A DNA stretch of 64,000 bases from Pelargonium x hortorum. Lineage: Eukaryota > Streptophyta > Magnoliopsida > Geraniales > Geraniaceae. The DNA is taken from positions 19,027-83,026 of the forward strand of contig JAYMTJ010000049.1 in NCBI GenBank assembly GCA_036897525.1, in the 5' to 3' direction. Shown here piece by piece: positions 39,307 to 52,460 of the stretch. The notes under the pieces were generated by a model. That model saw only the letters and a list, made by a program, of their open reading frames with translations. It made no database searches and was not told the origin of the DNA. The first letter of the stretch is position 1, and every line of letters starts with the position of its first letter. The position numbers were made by a program, and so were the translations under genes.

Positions 39307-41610
39307 GTAATGTTTCTTTTCTTGCTTGTTTGCTCAGAAGTCCAACTCTGCATGATTTATAACTATTTATATAAATTTTTAACTAAAGTGGAAACTCAGA
39401 ATCTCTCGTACTTTTCAACAAGGAGTCTTATATTAGTGTCAGATAAAGAAAAATTTTCTCTAGCAAACCCTCTCATAATCCAAGTCTTTATTCTCCCCAA
39501 GAGAGCCTATACTTTTTTCTAGGTTTTCGAGGCTATCATTTAATAAATGGATGAAATCACGCACGCAGAATAGAACTCTTCGGCTATTTTTCCAAACCTG
39601 ATATTTGGTACAAGACATTGTTGAGTTTGTTAGATCATTCTTTAGGCCTTTATTGTACAATAAAAGCTAAGGAAACTAAGACTATCGAACCTCGCTACAT
39701 TATGAAGGTAAACAAAAGTACCTTTATCAGAAAGAGCTTTGAGCCTTTTTATCAAAATTAAGACGAGTCTATCACTTCTATCTTCAAACGTGGGCCGCCT
39801 TAGTGCCGGATAATCTCCTGAATAAAGGGTTTCAACTTGATTTTTTCTTCCCGGCCGTACCTTTTACTAATCTAATTGCAATCTTGTTTCTTTTTAAAAT
39901 AGCCCTAGAATCTATAGGTTCTGACATATCATGCCATTTTTTTTTCTAGCGTCTCTTTGCTAATTTGTTGCAGTTGGAATCTCCGCTCGTTCAAAGTTAC
40001 ATAGAAATCCCAGGGGCGGGTGTCTACTTCTTAACTCTTATCTTCTATATAAATTTTTATAGAAAGAAGGTAAAATAGCATTACCCTCACTATTCTTGCT
40101 TGGAAGAGCTCGCTGATATCAGAAAAACGTGTAGTCCCTTTTAAGGTAATTTGACTTATAAATAATAAAGGGGAATTCTATATTTATTTGGAGGAGTGCA
40201 GGTTTAAGAAAAAGTAAGCAAAAAAAGGAATACAAAAAGGTTGTCCTATGAAGGGAAACTCCGCCCGAATTGACTCTCATTTTACTTAGTTGCTACGGGG
40301 GAATCCTAAGTTTTAAAAAAGAAAGACACGAGTTGTTAAAGGGTATCCTTCCCTACTAGAATTTTAAAGCTTTGTTTATCCTCCAAGCAGAAAGGCTTGC
40401 AACAGTATACCTCTTTCTTTTGTACTAATAATGAAATATTGGATTCTAATACACCCCAAAAGTGTTGACTGAAGGTTTCCTAATCCATTTTTTTGGTTGT
40501 AAATAGGCGTAGTAATATAGTCCTGATTCCAAATAAAGGGTTAGCTAAGTTTGTAATAGTAAGGAGCAAGCTAGCCCAACGAGTCTTTTGGTATTCCTTT
40601 TTTTTACTTGACTTTCTCTCAACCGGTCAAAATGAAGACAAAACAGAAATCATTAACTAAGAAAGAAACGGCAATTCAATAATTTTTTTTTCTTAAAAGG
40701 AGACTGCTTTTCCTAAGTAATATCCTACTAAACCTAGTAAGCATATAGATAATAAAAGAAAAGGAATTCTTAAAAAACCCTACTAATACTATAAATAGAA
40801 CGAGATTTTGGTATTAAAATTATCCTTATGTTGAATTCTGGATTAAGATCAGAGAAGATTAATGAAATTACATTTGAACCTTGCAAAAGATAGCTTTCTA
40901 TTTTATAATATACTTATACAAATTCGAGGAGAGTCGAGATTGGGCAAATTTAGAGCCGCGGATACTTGTATCTAACTAGCCTAGGGAAGGTTTTAATTAA
41001 CTCAAAGTACTCTAATAAAACCAGAAATGAAATAGGACGGCTATTTATTATAGAAATTGAGAAGGAGCCTTAACACCACGATCTTTTTATTATAAGGTTT
41101 TTATAACTACTGAAAAGTAAAGTCTTCCTTATAAAATAAACCAGGAAACTTTGTAGCTCTTCGGACTTAGTTAAATGAAATTAGTTGAGCCTAACGTAAG
41201 GGGTTTTTCTCTTATCATTGAGTTTGTATTATAGGGATAGCTACGTTAAGTACAGGACCTTACCTCCCCTTATACTGCAGTATTCCAATCTGGGCTGACT
41301 AACTAATTATGAACTTTACAGCTGGTTGTTATTTCTTTCCCGAATCTCTAATATTTTATTTTAGAAAGTTTTATTGAACTCTATACACTTACCCTGAGTA
41401 TAAACTTAAAGAAAATTCCCTTGCATCTGCATCAACAAGAAAGCGCTACCTTTATTGATAATTCATTTTTCTGGATAGCACAATCCGCGAGTAAGGATAC
41501 AGGGCAAGGTGTCCACTAAGCCCGAAGGTTATAAAATTGATTCTTTTCAAATAAAGACTATATAAGTCTTTTCAATTTAAGTAGAACTCTTAATTAAAGT
41601 TTGACATACT
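39307..41610. other. Spacer upstream of the trnQ cluster
   Basis: Two frames of 66-70 codons near 39.3-39.7 kb overlap on opposite strands and look like chance. No RNA gene recognised. Confidence 0.5.
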
Positions 41611-41856
41611 TTGTGCAACTCTTCAGCAGCATATGAGTCCCTTTTTGTTGAACCGTGTGAAATTGGCCCTATACACCCTGTTCTATTAATAAGTTTGTTC
41701 AGAAGCTCTTTTTGGGGAGTTTACTTGATTTTAAAGAAAGCCCGCTATACAACACCCTTAAAATCAAGATTTCTTTTGAAGTTTTATTCTTATCTTATCT
41801 TAGTAGCCGCGCTCAAAACCAAATTGATTGTCAATTGCAATAGATGGAATTCCTAA
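41611..41856 (+). CDS. Hypothetical protein, 81 codons, upstream of trnQ
   Basis: Open frame of 81 codons with a mildly hydrophobic centre (LLISLFRSSFWGVYLI) and a Lys-rich tail. It overlaps the next frame (41844-42194) by 13 nt in a different phase, as a frameshifted gene might. No family recognised. Together these frames keep one strand largely open for almost 600 bp just before trnQ, which is unusual for this window but still compatible with chance. Confidence 0.25.
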   Translation: MCNSSAAYESLFVEPCEIGPIHPVLLISLFRSSFWGVYLILKKARYTTPLKSRFLLKFYSYLILVAALKTKLIVNCNRWNS

Positions 41857-42194
41857 TATTAAAGGCACCCTTTTTTAGCTTCCCCGGGGGGCCCCTTCCC
41901 GATAATCAGAAGAAATATATGATAGAAATGAAAAGTACTCGCTTAAGCTCCTATTATAAAGAATTTCATCCCATAAACTTAAATTCATTTGTATCTATCG
42001 ACTTTATAGCTTATAAGTCAAGGCTAGTTAAAAGAGACTCGAGACAAAAGTATTTTGTTTTGAACCAACACCACTCGATAATTTTTGAAACGTTATACCG
42101 AACCGAGTATATAAAAATTCAAAGAAAGCGAGATCACATTAAGAGAAGTAAAATCTTTCATTATAAAAATCAAGGAGTTTATAAGGAAAGTTAG
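41844..42194 (+). CDS. Hypothetical basic protein, 116 codons (longest open frame in the window)
   Basis: Longest frame in the window. The 116-residue product is rich in Lys, Arg, Tyr and Ser, with a hydrophobic start (MEFLILKAPFFSF) and a basic C-terminal half (KIQRKRDHIKRSK). The start codon lies beside a GGAATTCC palindrome. It overlaps the preceding frame by 13 nt and ends 340 nt before trnQ. No conserved plastid protein is recognised. In random DNA of this base composition the longest frame in 64 kb is expected to be near this length, so coding status is open. Confidence 0.3.
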   Translation: MEFLILKAPFFSFPGGPLPDNQKKYMIEMKSTRLSSYYKEFHPINLNSFVSIDFIAYKSRLVKRDSRQKYFVLNQHHSIIFETLYRTEYIKIQRKRDHIKRSKIFHYKNQGVYKES

Positions 42195-42534
42195 GCTTTA
42201 GGGATGCTCTCGTAGAGACGTAGAGATTCGACCTCGACTTAATCTAGGAATACCGCGGGTAAAATGAAAAGAGTGCCCTTGTTGTCTTTCTTTCCGATTT
42301 GTAAGTGACAGATAGCTAGAACTGAAGACGAAAAAGCATGAAATCTTCCTGTTATTTTCCTTAATTCTCTCTCATTTTCTGTTGACCTTACATCCTATTA
42401 TTTATACAAAAACAAGAGATCTACGAGGGAAATTCACTCTATACTGTGAAATATTCTAGCAAAAGTACATTCTTACTTATATTATATATAGTATGAAATG
42501 ATTCCTATCCTTTCCTTTTGTATATTATAAGCGG

Positions 42535-42610
42535 TGGAGTATAGCCAAGCGGTAAGGCACCGGTTTTTGATACCGGCATGCAAAGAAAGGTTCGAATCCT
42601 TTTACTCCAG
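42535..42610 (+). tRNA. trnQ-UUG: tRNA-Gln(UUG) with a 4-nt tandem duplication in the variable loop
   Basis: The cloverleaf is clear. The acceptor TGGAGTA pairs perfectly with TACTCCA and is followed by the discriminator G typical of bacterial-type tRNA-Gln. The D arm is GCC-loop-GGC. The anticodon stem CCGGT/ACCGG is perfect and its loop TTTTGAT gives anticodon TTG. The T arm is AAAGG-TTCGAAT-CCTTT, perfectly paired. The oddity is the variable region: CATGC, the usual five bases, is followed by an extra AAAG before the T stem, which itself starts AAAG. The variable loop is therefore 9 nt instead of 5, an exact 4-base tandem duplication. All stems remain intact, so the gene may still be functional. 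In plastids this tRNA reads glutamine codons and is charged through Glu-tRNA(Gln) amidation. No promoter is obvious. Confidence 0.95.
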
Positions 42611-42746
42611 TATTTCAACTTAAAATTTTATTTAATCGTACCTACGGTTTTAGGTCGCATGCGATTTATGACTTATCTTACTTCAAGTCTCAAGTCAAGG
42701 GGCCCTCCCTGAAGCAAGGGATTCCTCGAAGATAAGTGGATAAATT

Positions 42747-42944
42747 GTGACGAAGATTATTAAATTAGAGCCGAAAAATTTATGTATACCTAAAATTTCT
42801 ATTTCATTAACTTTGCCTTACTTTGCTCAGGACCAGTCTGAAGCATTTCTTTGGGTTTTTCATCTTATGGAATTCTATTTAATAAAAAATGAAGCTTCGG
42901 CTAGTAGGAGGCATTTCCTTTTTTACGTTGGCTATTCCGAATAG
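42747..42944 (+). CDS. Hypothetical protein, 65 codons, downstream of trnQ
   Basis: Open frame with an Ile/Leu-rich N-terminus and a central FLWVFHLMEFYLI hydrophobic run. It follows trnQ by about 136 nt on the same strand. No family is recognised and no ribosome-binding site is evident. Listed because of the frame clustering around trnQ; it may well be chance. Confidence 0.15.
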   Translation: MTKIIKLEPKNLCIPKISISLTLPYFAQDQSEAFLWVFHLMEFYLIKNEASASRRHFLFYVGYSE

Positions 42945-45900
42945 ATTTTATTATGCACTTGCTAGTATATTCTAATCCCTTTTTTTGCTTACTCTTGGCT
43001 TCGATCCAAAAACTGAGGGCCTTTAAGTTTAAATATTGATGTCTAATTCTTTTCTCTCTGATCCGCTTGACTACTAGAATTTCATAAAAAAGATCTACTA
43101 AAACAATTCTAAACTAAGAACTCCTTAGACAAGCCAAAAAGTCTTGTCAATAAGTCAAAGTCGTACCCTGTATAAAGAACTTTTCTTGTTATTTGCTATC
43201 TTAGACCGATTGACGGAGGCTCTCTATTACGGATATACTATACAAGGTCAAACCTCTACTCTTTGAATTCCACGTAGCACAGAATAACGAGTTTGAATTG
43301 TAAAGTACAGATAAAGGACTATATAGGAAATGCGTATCAGTTATTATAAGTTCTTAATTTCTTGACATATCCAATTGACTTTGAGTTCTCAACTCTTCTC
43401 TTCACTGAGTTTGATCCACCGTAACTTGTACTAAATCCAACAGGCGTAGAAAGGGACTTTTATCAATACCCCACGAAATCCTTTGCCCGAGACTTAGGAG
43501 CTTGTCCAAAAATCTAATGAAATTGGTGATTTACTTTTTGTAAACACGGCGGGTCCCTTTTTAATTAAGTAGATTGCACAGGCAGTATAGGGGTTCCAAA
43601 AGAAGTGCATATGCTAGCCTTTCTGTAAGGCTTCCCCTTTATATAAAGAAAAGAGGGCCGGGATTGGATAGACCAGAAGCTCTTTTATTGAAAGCATTTC
43701 TGGATGTGCAACGGACAAAGGTAATAATTAAAATGAAGGTTATCTAAACTCTACAATTGTACCAAACATTTTTTAAGTATTTTACCTATCCCCAACTCTA
43801 TCTTTATTTATTTTGTTAAATAAAAAAACCTTAGCTTGATCAGATAAATCTATATACAGGTATACGGGAAGGCTAAAGATGTATCATACATTTTCGATCG
43901 ATATAGTAAACTAATATGCCTAACCTGGTCAGGAACCTCTCTAGCTATAAAAAGTTCAGTCTGCCCGAGTCCAAGTATATAGAAAGCTTTTGTCCGGTAT
44001 TCAACTTAAGAACTCTTTTGCACCAAGGCAAAAGGGGCGCTACTACTTAAGTTCCATTGAGTATTGAGTAAGGAAACCCCTTCTTTCTTTTAGTAAATCT
44101 TGAAAATCTTGCTGCATTTCTTTCTATAAGGTTGCTCCAAATCTAGAGAAACTGAAGTAAAAAAGCGAAAGCGGCAGGTGTTCCGGATAAGGCGGACCTA
44201 TAAAAAATCCGTCAGCAGCTAAACTCCATTCAATGAATTGAAACGCAGGATTAGCCAGATCCCGGTCTCGAGTTATCCATAAAGGCCCCTTATATTAGAC
44301 CCCATCTTAATTTGTATGAACCCCATTGAAACAACAACCTCTGCTACTAGAACTCTTCGACAAAGTTTCTACCGTTTTTTCGAACTCCCCAAGACTATAG
44401 CCTATTACTCGCTTCACCATCCGGTAGGGAGTACCTTTAGCCCTCTCACACATATTGGGCGTGCGTGCTTCCATTCTTTATTTCCGAAACTTTATTACCA
44501 CTAACTATTGACGAAGACCACGAATCATAGAAGCAGTTCTTTTTTTATTAATCTACACCTGCTGTGTTTTTAAAAAAGATAGATTAAGTACGGATCTGTA
44601 TGGACAAGAAACCTCTATAAATTGAGTATGTTTTATAACAATGCTTCGTAAAAATTCAGTATTATTAGAAAAACTTCCCAGAAAGGGGAATTCCATATCC
44701 TTATAGGGATTCAAAAAAAAAGTGTACAAAACTTCAAGACCTTTACTTGCTTTGAAAAGAGTCGGCAGCCTGCCTATACAGACTTGAAACCTCCACCATT
44801 CTGGTAAAAAAGCGTTTTAGTTACTTGTTCAGCAGTCTAGAATCTAGAATACAAGAAGCATATTCCTAGCCAGAGAATTAAAATATTCTTTTTAATGAAA
44901 ACCTTTTGCTAGGTGTTTAAGGTGCCAAAACGTATAAAGTTTTTCTAGATCTACCGCATCGTACACAAAACTATAAATCTTAATCGAGAAACCTAAATGA
45001 AAATTCTGTTTATAATTAAATGAATAAGGAAAAGAATACAAAAGGCTCCAGGCAACAATAAGACAGTTAGTTATCCGTTCTGCTATACGTTATAAGTCAT
45101 CTGCCAATTCATTCTGTTTAGAAGGTTCTAACAAGAATAAGAACTTTTCGTGAATAAATGGACTTCAAAATGAGAGTAGAAAATCGGCGCTTCTATTATA
45201 TTATATGGTAGAAAAGTTGTCACATTTTAGTCACATTTGAAGACAGAAATTGCGTGAATAATTAGATGAAATGAAATGAAATTGGAGTTGAAGACTTTTT
45301 TTGTTGCCTTTTTCCTTGTTGAAAGATCCTCTGTAGCGCCCGGGTCAAGGTATTCTTAGTTGGTGGTGAAAGGTAATCCGTTTCCATTAGCAACTCGGGG
45401 AATTTCCAGTGTCCTACCTAAGCATTCCCAACTGCCATGGGCTCGCTTACAAGCAACAGAAGAATGAATACAAAGTCTATATAGTTAGTACAAAACCTTT
45501 TTTTTTTTCAACTTACTATTCCTCAGCTCCTAAACTATATTCCTCTGACAACTTGTCAATTTCTCCGTCACAATCGACTAGATATTTCCTTGGCTTACAG
45601 AGGATAGATTAGCAATGGACACCATTCGACTGCAATGACAGACTGCTTTCCTTTATTACTAGACCTCCGCTGCACTCGTATAGAATATTGACTCTTGCGC
45701 GTTCTTATTTTATTAAACTCAGCTAGAGATTCAGACACCTATGAAGTACGGAGTGGTAAAGACAAGAAATGCATATATCATCTATTTTGAACCTCAACCT
45801 TTCAATCTAGACTAGCAAGAGTTCTTTTGTTCCTATTTCCAAGAAAACAACTTCCTAAATTCCTTATTGAGCCCACCTATTTGTCCTAAGTATATGTCTT

Positions 45901-48900
45901 TCTTACTAAACTAAAACTCTCTATTAATAAGGATTCCCTTGATCTTTTGGAAATTTCATTTTAATGACACTAGCTTTCTTCTATCCACTGTTATATTTAG
46001 GACTCCTTCATTATTCAAGTTAGATCTATTCTTGGCTTTATTTCTTGTAGTTAGAAACTTTTATATACTATAATATTTTGCTTTATACTCGTGCAATATT
46101 CCAGTGAGTTACAACTTATAACCTTTATTTCGAATTAGTAGGATCGGTTAACTTACCAGACAGACTCTTTTATAAATTCACTCAAGTTTGCCTAAAGAAA
46201 AGTATAACTTAGCGATTCATTGATCAGAATTTATCGGCTTACATCGGGAAATTACTCCATATAGCAAAGCACAGAATGTTTTGGTAGTTTATGGTACAAA
46301 AGAATCCCAAACGGGTATGTAGATAATAAATGACAATTCGAAGTCAAAGTAAAAAGCCGGACTAATTACGTTACGGTTTTCTTCGCGTCGCGCTAGGGAG
46401 ACCCCCTGTAGGCAGGGTAATTTGTGAACTTTAGAATATTTCAAAACGCTTCCTACTTACCTATTAGGCAAGTTTACTTGTTGGAGTCTCTTAAAAAAAC
46501 GAATACTCGGGATTGGGCAGCTCTAGCTCTCCTAAAGGCTCTGTGCAATTAAGGGAAACAGTAGAAATTCCGCCCTTGTTGACACTCTGTTTTAGGGGGT
46601 CCTGCCAAAGGGAGTGATTTTGAAAAAGAGCCTTTCAACTCTAATTTTAGATAGAAAACTAACTACACGAACAAGCATAAAATAAATAAGTTTAAAAGAG
46701 TACCAATATATAGTATAGGACTGAAGCTATAACTCTTCATGCTTGAAAGTTGGTTTTTTAGTGAATGTGATATTTGAATAGAAATTGTATCCCAATTTAT
46801 TTAAGTAAAAGGTAGTCCTGGACGAGTCTCCGTGAGTAGTTTGCCCTATATTTATACTAAATTAACTTTCATTTTATTAAGGGCTATAAGAAAAAGGAGC
46901 TATACCGGCTAGGGTTTCATTAACAGCATTCCCTACTTTACTTCATTGGAGTGCTAAGATAGAACATTATAGCTGTGGGAACCTTACCTTAGTATCTTAG
47001 TTTGGGTTGAGTGGCTTATTTCGTTGGCAGGAATTCCTAAGATAGTACACCTTCAAAGACAGCTTACAATCGTCGATACCATTTGTTATTACTTTATTTG
47101 CAGGCTATAGGATGTCCTAGCTTTTACAAAGAATCTCTATCTTAAAGACCATTCAGTCGATAAAGAAGTCGATCTTGAACCAATGTTACCATTAAAGACC
47201 ATAACTAATGAATAAGGAACTTTGAACCTGTACACATTTTGGTGATTATACCTCGTTCAAACTCACTTTGAAACAACCATCAATTTTAGGTCATGGAGAA
47301 AGAACTTGAGTTACCCTGGAAAGTTAGCTATCAGGGAAGTCCCTGTTAGGAGGGAGATTTTGAGGAGGAGAAAGACCTGTTGTAGCCAGTTATTCAGCAA
47401 TGGAAAGCTATTGTCCGGCTTAGGAGTGAAGTACCAGCTTACCTCAAAGCAAAGGAATTAGAACTCAATTAGTTTAAAAGCTTGGGTTTTGCATTCAAAG
47501 GAAAACTGTCTCTGAGGTACCTTATATAAAACGATTTAGGCTATGTCGTAATGTGATTTTTTTTTGCCCCTCCTCATTTCCTCCAGACCCGTGCAAATCT
47601 GTAACCCCGGATAAGTTGTAGTTACTTAAATGAATTAAAAAGGCAATAAAAAGATTAGGGGCACTTCGTATAGAAAAAGCATCTTAGAATCACTTATTTT
47701 GAGAGGTGGGTTTGTCAAAAGCGTATAGATCTAGTAGGTAAATTGCGCGGGTTCAAGCCCTATCAACTGGATGGTGGGATCCCCGATCCTAAAAGCACAG
47801 CACTAAGCTCAAAAGGAAATCAGAATCATTTAGATAATATAACGAAATATTGACTCTAGAATCAAGTAATTAGGAAGCGAAACAAGTATGAAGTCTATTA
47901 GCTTACTACATTTTATCAAGTTTACATATGGTAAAACAAAGTTCTATTTTAGACGAGGGTCTTAGGTTCAAGTCGTGTTATCCCAGTTAGACCCTCTTCG
48001 ATATGAATCTGCTCATTTGTACACAAGTTATGATACCTTATTTCTTCTATGTTTATAGCTTATAGGTATCTTATATATAGATCTTCTCAAAGAAGTAGCC
48101 GGTCTTTGGGCAGTACTTCTAAATAGCATTCGTGATAAGGGGAATCAGATCCAGGTCTCTCTCCAAGAATATGATGATACTTAAGCTAGTTCCTTCCAGA
48201 GTTATAGTACCCTACCTAATTATGAAATTCTCGTCTAATCAGAAGACTTAAGAAATTAAATTATACTAAATTATACCGTTCACTATCTTCCTATTACGGG
48301 TTTTTATTATGTCTAGCCAAGGGTATAATAAAGGAACCGGACAAACCCAAACTCAAAATTTTATAGTTTCATAGGAAGCGCTTTATATAGTATTAAACTT
48401 TTTTTTCAGATTCTATTGTTCCAGATGTGAGTCTTACTTGTCCTATTGTAGCTTACGCAGCAGTCCGGATCATTTTAAGCTAAGTTCATTTGCAATTCTC
48501 CTAACTAGACGTAGTGAAAAAAACTTTTGGCGGCCCACATACACTTACTTATCTTACACCCAAATCTTCTAGGTCCTGCCTTTCGTCAGTATTTCTTCTA
48601 GTACACAAAATAAACAAGTAACGGATGCCCATAAAACCGCTGCCAAGCTCTAGGATACTTAAAGGGTCTTTTTTTTAGTTATAGCAGTTTTCTAAAAATT
48701 AACTCTACTCTTCGCAAGTAACCAATTGTAACTAACTGTCCGCTAAAAAAAGGACGTCTATCTGCGGCCAAGCTCTAGCCAAGTTTAGATGTTGGATATG
48801 ACGTCGTATGTAAAAAGAAACTGATTACTTCATTTGCATGCATTCGATTACAGAACCTAATCTAGCCCCTCCCTGTTTTAACTAGGGGAAAAAGTGCACA

Positions 48901-51420
48901 CTCTCTACACAAAAAAAACCTAGAAGAGAAAGCCTACAAACAGTAATTTTCCATTAAAGCTTCACCTGAGTACACATTTCACGAAAGTTTCTTGGCTATC
49001 AAATTTTATATTAAGGCCTTTGAGCTAAGCTGTTTCTCGACATCCCTGTATATGGCATTTACTTGTTTGTAAGCTTTTAAGCAAACTCCCCTTTAATTAA
49101 GTATTTAGGAACCACCTGGTTAGTTTTTTATTTCTCGTTAACTCTGAGTAGAATGTCGAACCCATTGTTATCCCTTTCTCAACAGTATTAGTCTGGTGTT
49201 GTAGTAATTATAAAGGTCGAGTTCTAGCGTTTGCTAGACAGGGCCCTTGAGGTTGCATTTGTATTACTGTGGATAGGCTCCCTTTATGACTAAAGTCAAA
49301 AACTTTAAAAGAAAGCAAATCTAATTCACTAGTCCAATACATAACAAATACTCGGTCGGGGGGGCCCCTCTATATACCATAAAGAGTTTTAAACAATATA
49401 TTATATTAGAATACAACAGATCTTGAACGGATTTTATGTCAAAAAGAAAGATACAGGAGCCAAGGCGAGACTATTCGCAGGAGTTCCACCTATTTTACGA
49501 AAGCGGAGTGGAGTAAGTTCATTAAATGAATATAAGTAACCGGAATTTACCTTTGCATCTATTAAGTGAAATCCAGAATCATAAAAGCCTTTGTAGCAGA
49601 ATCTGCTTATGTATCAAATTAAGCCCGCACCAAAGTCTTATATTTCCTTATTTTATTATCTGAGGATAAAGTAACGTAATTTTACAGTTTTTATTCCTTT
49701 TGCTGTAACTATGTTTAAGTCTTTCCAGGAAGAGTGGATTCTTTTTGTATTGTAACTGGATGAACTTTGGTTTTAAACAAAAAACACACAGACACAGAAT
49801 TTTGTAATATATTGAGTGGGCCCCTTTTTAGTATTGCCTTGGCGTAAAGATCCCTTTGTTAGATACACTTAGTTAACTTGATATATTCTATTTCACCTTT
49901 CTTAATGCTTTATTACTTACGCTTGGTAGAAGAAAGGCCCGAGAAGTAAGTAGTTATCGTTTTTTGCTGCATGTGCTAAAGCTGTTTTTAATAGAATACA
50001 ATAAGTATCCCTATCTAAAGCTATAGTTATCACTATGTTAGTATAATAAAATTCAGAAGGCGTTTTGGGCTTTATACCCGAGATAAGAAAGGGCCCAAAC
50101 AGTACGCAGGAATACATAAAATTGAATTGTCTGTAAGAGACTCTAGACTAACTTTAGATACAAAGGAAACCCAGCCCCTAATATTCGCAATTTCGTTGCT
50201 TATGTGCCCTTAGTTTTGGTAGTAGACTCTGTGCTTACCAGAAACGAGTTATTTTGTCTAATATCCTAGCCTAGGAATTACTTGAATTTCATCTTTACAG
50301 AACCCCTTGCTATACCCCTGGAAATCTAGGAATAAAAAAAAACTTTCTTAGAGCTAGAGCTTTTTTTGACGGCTACTATTTAATTAAAGTATTCGCATTG
50401 CCCTTTACAGATTGTCGAATAACCCCTTACTTATGTAATACTCAGCTGCAAAGTTTTTATTTTATATAGACTTCCCCCTTTATTTAAAGTTATCCTAATA
50501 AAGAAGACTAAGCTCGGTAAAAGGCACTTTGCTTCCTAAAAATGCGGGATTAGCTTTTTCCTGAATAGGGCAAGGAACTTATTTAACTTTAACCGTACTA
50601 TCCTTTAAAGTAAAGGCTTTCATTTCACTCCGGAAAATTGAAATTAAAAAAATATTTTAAGGGGATTCGGCCTAGGCACTAATCCTCAAAAGGGGTCCTG
50701 TTTATCCAGAATCTTGGGTTTCCCAGTTTCTCCTCCTTATCAGCTGTTTTGTAGTAAATTACAGATTTATAAAGTATAATGAAAGCCTATCCTACTATAC
50801 CTTAAGGGTTTCTTTACTGAAACTGAATATTACTATTTTGAACTTCTTGTCAGGCAAAGTTACTAAACTCCTAACAAAAGCCGGTTTATTAACTAGAAAT
50901 AGGAGGAACCGCGAATAAAGAGAATTTCTCGCCCTTTCTAAACTAGAGGCTCGCAGGAAGATATGAAATGAAAAGATAAAATCCTAACAGAGCCAGGTGC
51001 CTAGGAAATTGACTTACTATAAATCTCGATAATAAGGCTAGAACGACACTTTTTAGGTCTCTATATTAATTAAAACACGAACTTGATGCAATTAGCCGTT
51101 TTGAACTCTTGCATTCCCTTCAATTCTTATTCAAATTAGACTTGATTTTATCCCCAGTCGTGAAAAATACCAAAACCAGGGGATTACTAATAAATAATTC
51201 GAGGTCGCTGCCTCTCAACGGGTTATCTTATTGTGCTAGCAAAAGCTAGGGGGCTCTTTTACATTATAAATAATTGTGAAATAACAACTAGATCCTTAAG
51301 GAAACTTCACCAGTATTTAGAAGTGCCCGGGAATTCCAAGCTATCTTGTTAATTTAGAAAATTTAGCTAGAAAGTTCTTAGGCTAGAAACAAAACCTAAT
51401 AGGAAATTCACAATCTAATA
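42945..51420. other. Spacer, about 8.5 kb without a supportable gene
   Basis: Frames reach only 60-67 codons. GGAATTCC occurs at 44687, 47030 and 51330. Isolated T-loop-like words near 47.75 and 47.97 kb have no matching arms. Confidence 0.5.
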
Positions 51421-52460
51421 CGAATGAATAGGATACTCCGATGATAAGGGCAAGGAAAGAGGAACTGACTGAGGGCATGTGATTAGAGCAAGTATGTCAA
51501 ATTTTCATGACCTGAGTAGATGAACCAACCATGCTGTAAATACATTAATTACTACAGATCATAGCGGAAAAACAAACATCAAGGCGAGACATATAGCTTT
51601 CCGATGGTCAGGACAGTTATTGATTTGATCAAAAAGAGGGACATTTGCAGGATTGGTAGGAGGAGAGTAGGATCCATTTGATTTAAAGTAAAGGGTGGAT
51701 AAGTATTCCAATGTACAAGTATCAAATCATAGATAGAGAGTTTCATAATGAATGCTCTAAAATGTAAGCTGGGTATACCCGGGCTTGAGATATTGCCAGT
51801 TTAAGATGATATGCCCCTTCCCTTGTTGAATTCCGTCGATCACATCCTGATGCGCCATTCTACTAAAAATCTCTCTAGGATTCTGTCTACAGTTGGCCCA
51901 TAGCACTTATACCAAATAGTAAAGCCCTAGTACGACGCAATAGATAAAAAGCGTCCCTTGGAGCGCCGCAATAACCTCAACCAGGATCCTATTCCATAAA
52001 TTTCTATCAAAACCCCCAAAACAAAAGACCTCTACAAAGATGAGAATGTGATACCATATTCGCTGGTACTAATGGTACTAAAGTCGCCTTTTCTGGATAA
52101 AAGAGGTGACAATGATTTCAGAATCGCAATAAAATATCTATGATTCCGCATATGAATAAACCCGTATTTACGAGCTAGGATGTTTATATCTATATGAATT
52201 CTGGGGTCTAGATGATTTTATTTTAATTAAGGAATGGGGAATAGAACTTGATTACGAATGGGGTACTTGACGGGGCTGTTAGACCTAGGAGAGAGAGAGG
52301 CGTTATTATAAAGTGCATACCGATACAGAGATAACTGGGGCAATGCAACCGTGATGATTAGAAGGTACCCAGTGGTGTCAGATGGCGTTGTATAAAAAAA
52401 AGGGTCCTTCTAAAAAGAAAAAGAGATCCTTATGAGGCGCGCAGAACCTTTTGATCAGAG
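51421..52460. other. Compositional island, G-richer and without homopolymer runs
   Basis: Unlike its flanks this kilobase has few poly-A or poly-T tracts, more G and C, and many mixed-sequence words. Open frames are short on both strands. It contains two 11-base words also found in conserved parts of 23S rRNA (51839-51849 and 51925-51935), but their surroundings do not match, so I do not call rRNA. It may be an imported piece, a decayed gene or a structured RNA. No assignment is possible by eye. Confidence 0.3.

Noticed and set aside
47700-47790. GCGGGTTCAAGCCC resembling a tRNA T arm
   Set aside because: The 3' half of the T stem does not pair and there is no anticodon arm upstream.
51441-51720. 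Reading TGA as tryptophan to join frames in the composition island
   Set aside because: The psbA exon uses TGG for both Trp residues, in-frame TAG and TAA remain, and no known protein emerges.
51839-51935. Two 11-mers identical to conserved 23S rRNA words (ATCACATCCTG, CCCTAGTACGA) in the right order
   Set aside because: The intervening and flanking bases do not match 23S rRNA, and chance 11-mer hits to a 2.9-kb rRNA are expected in this much sequence.
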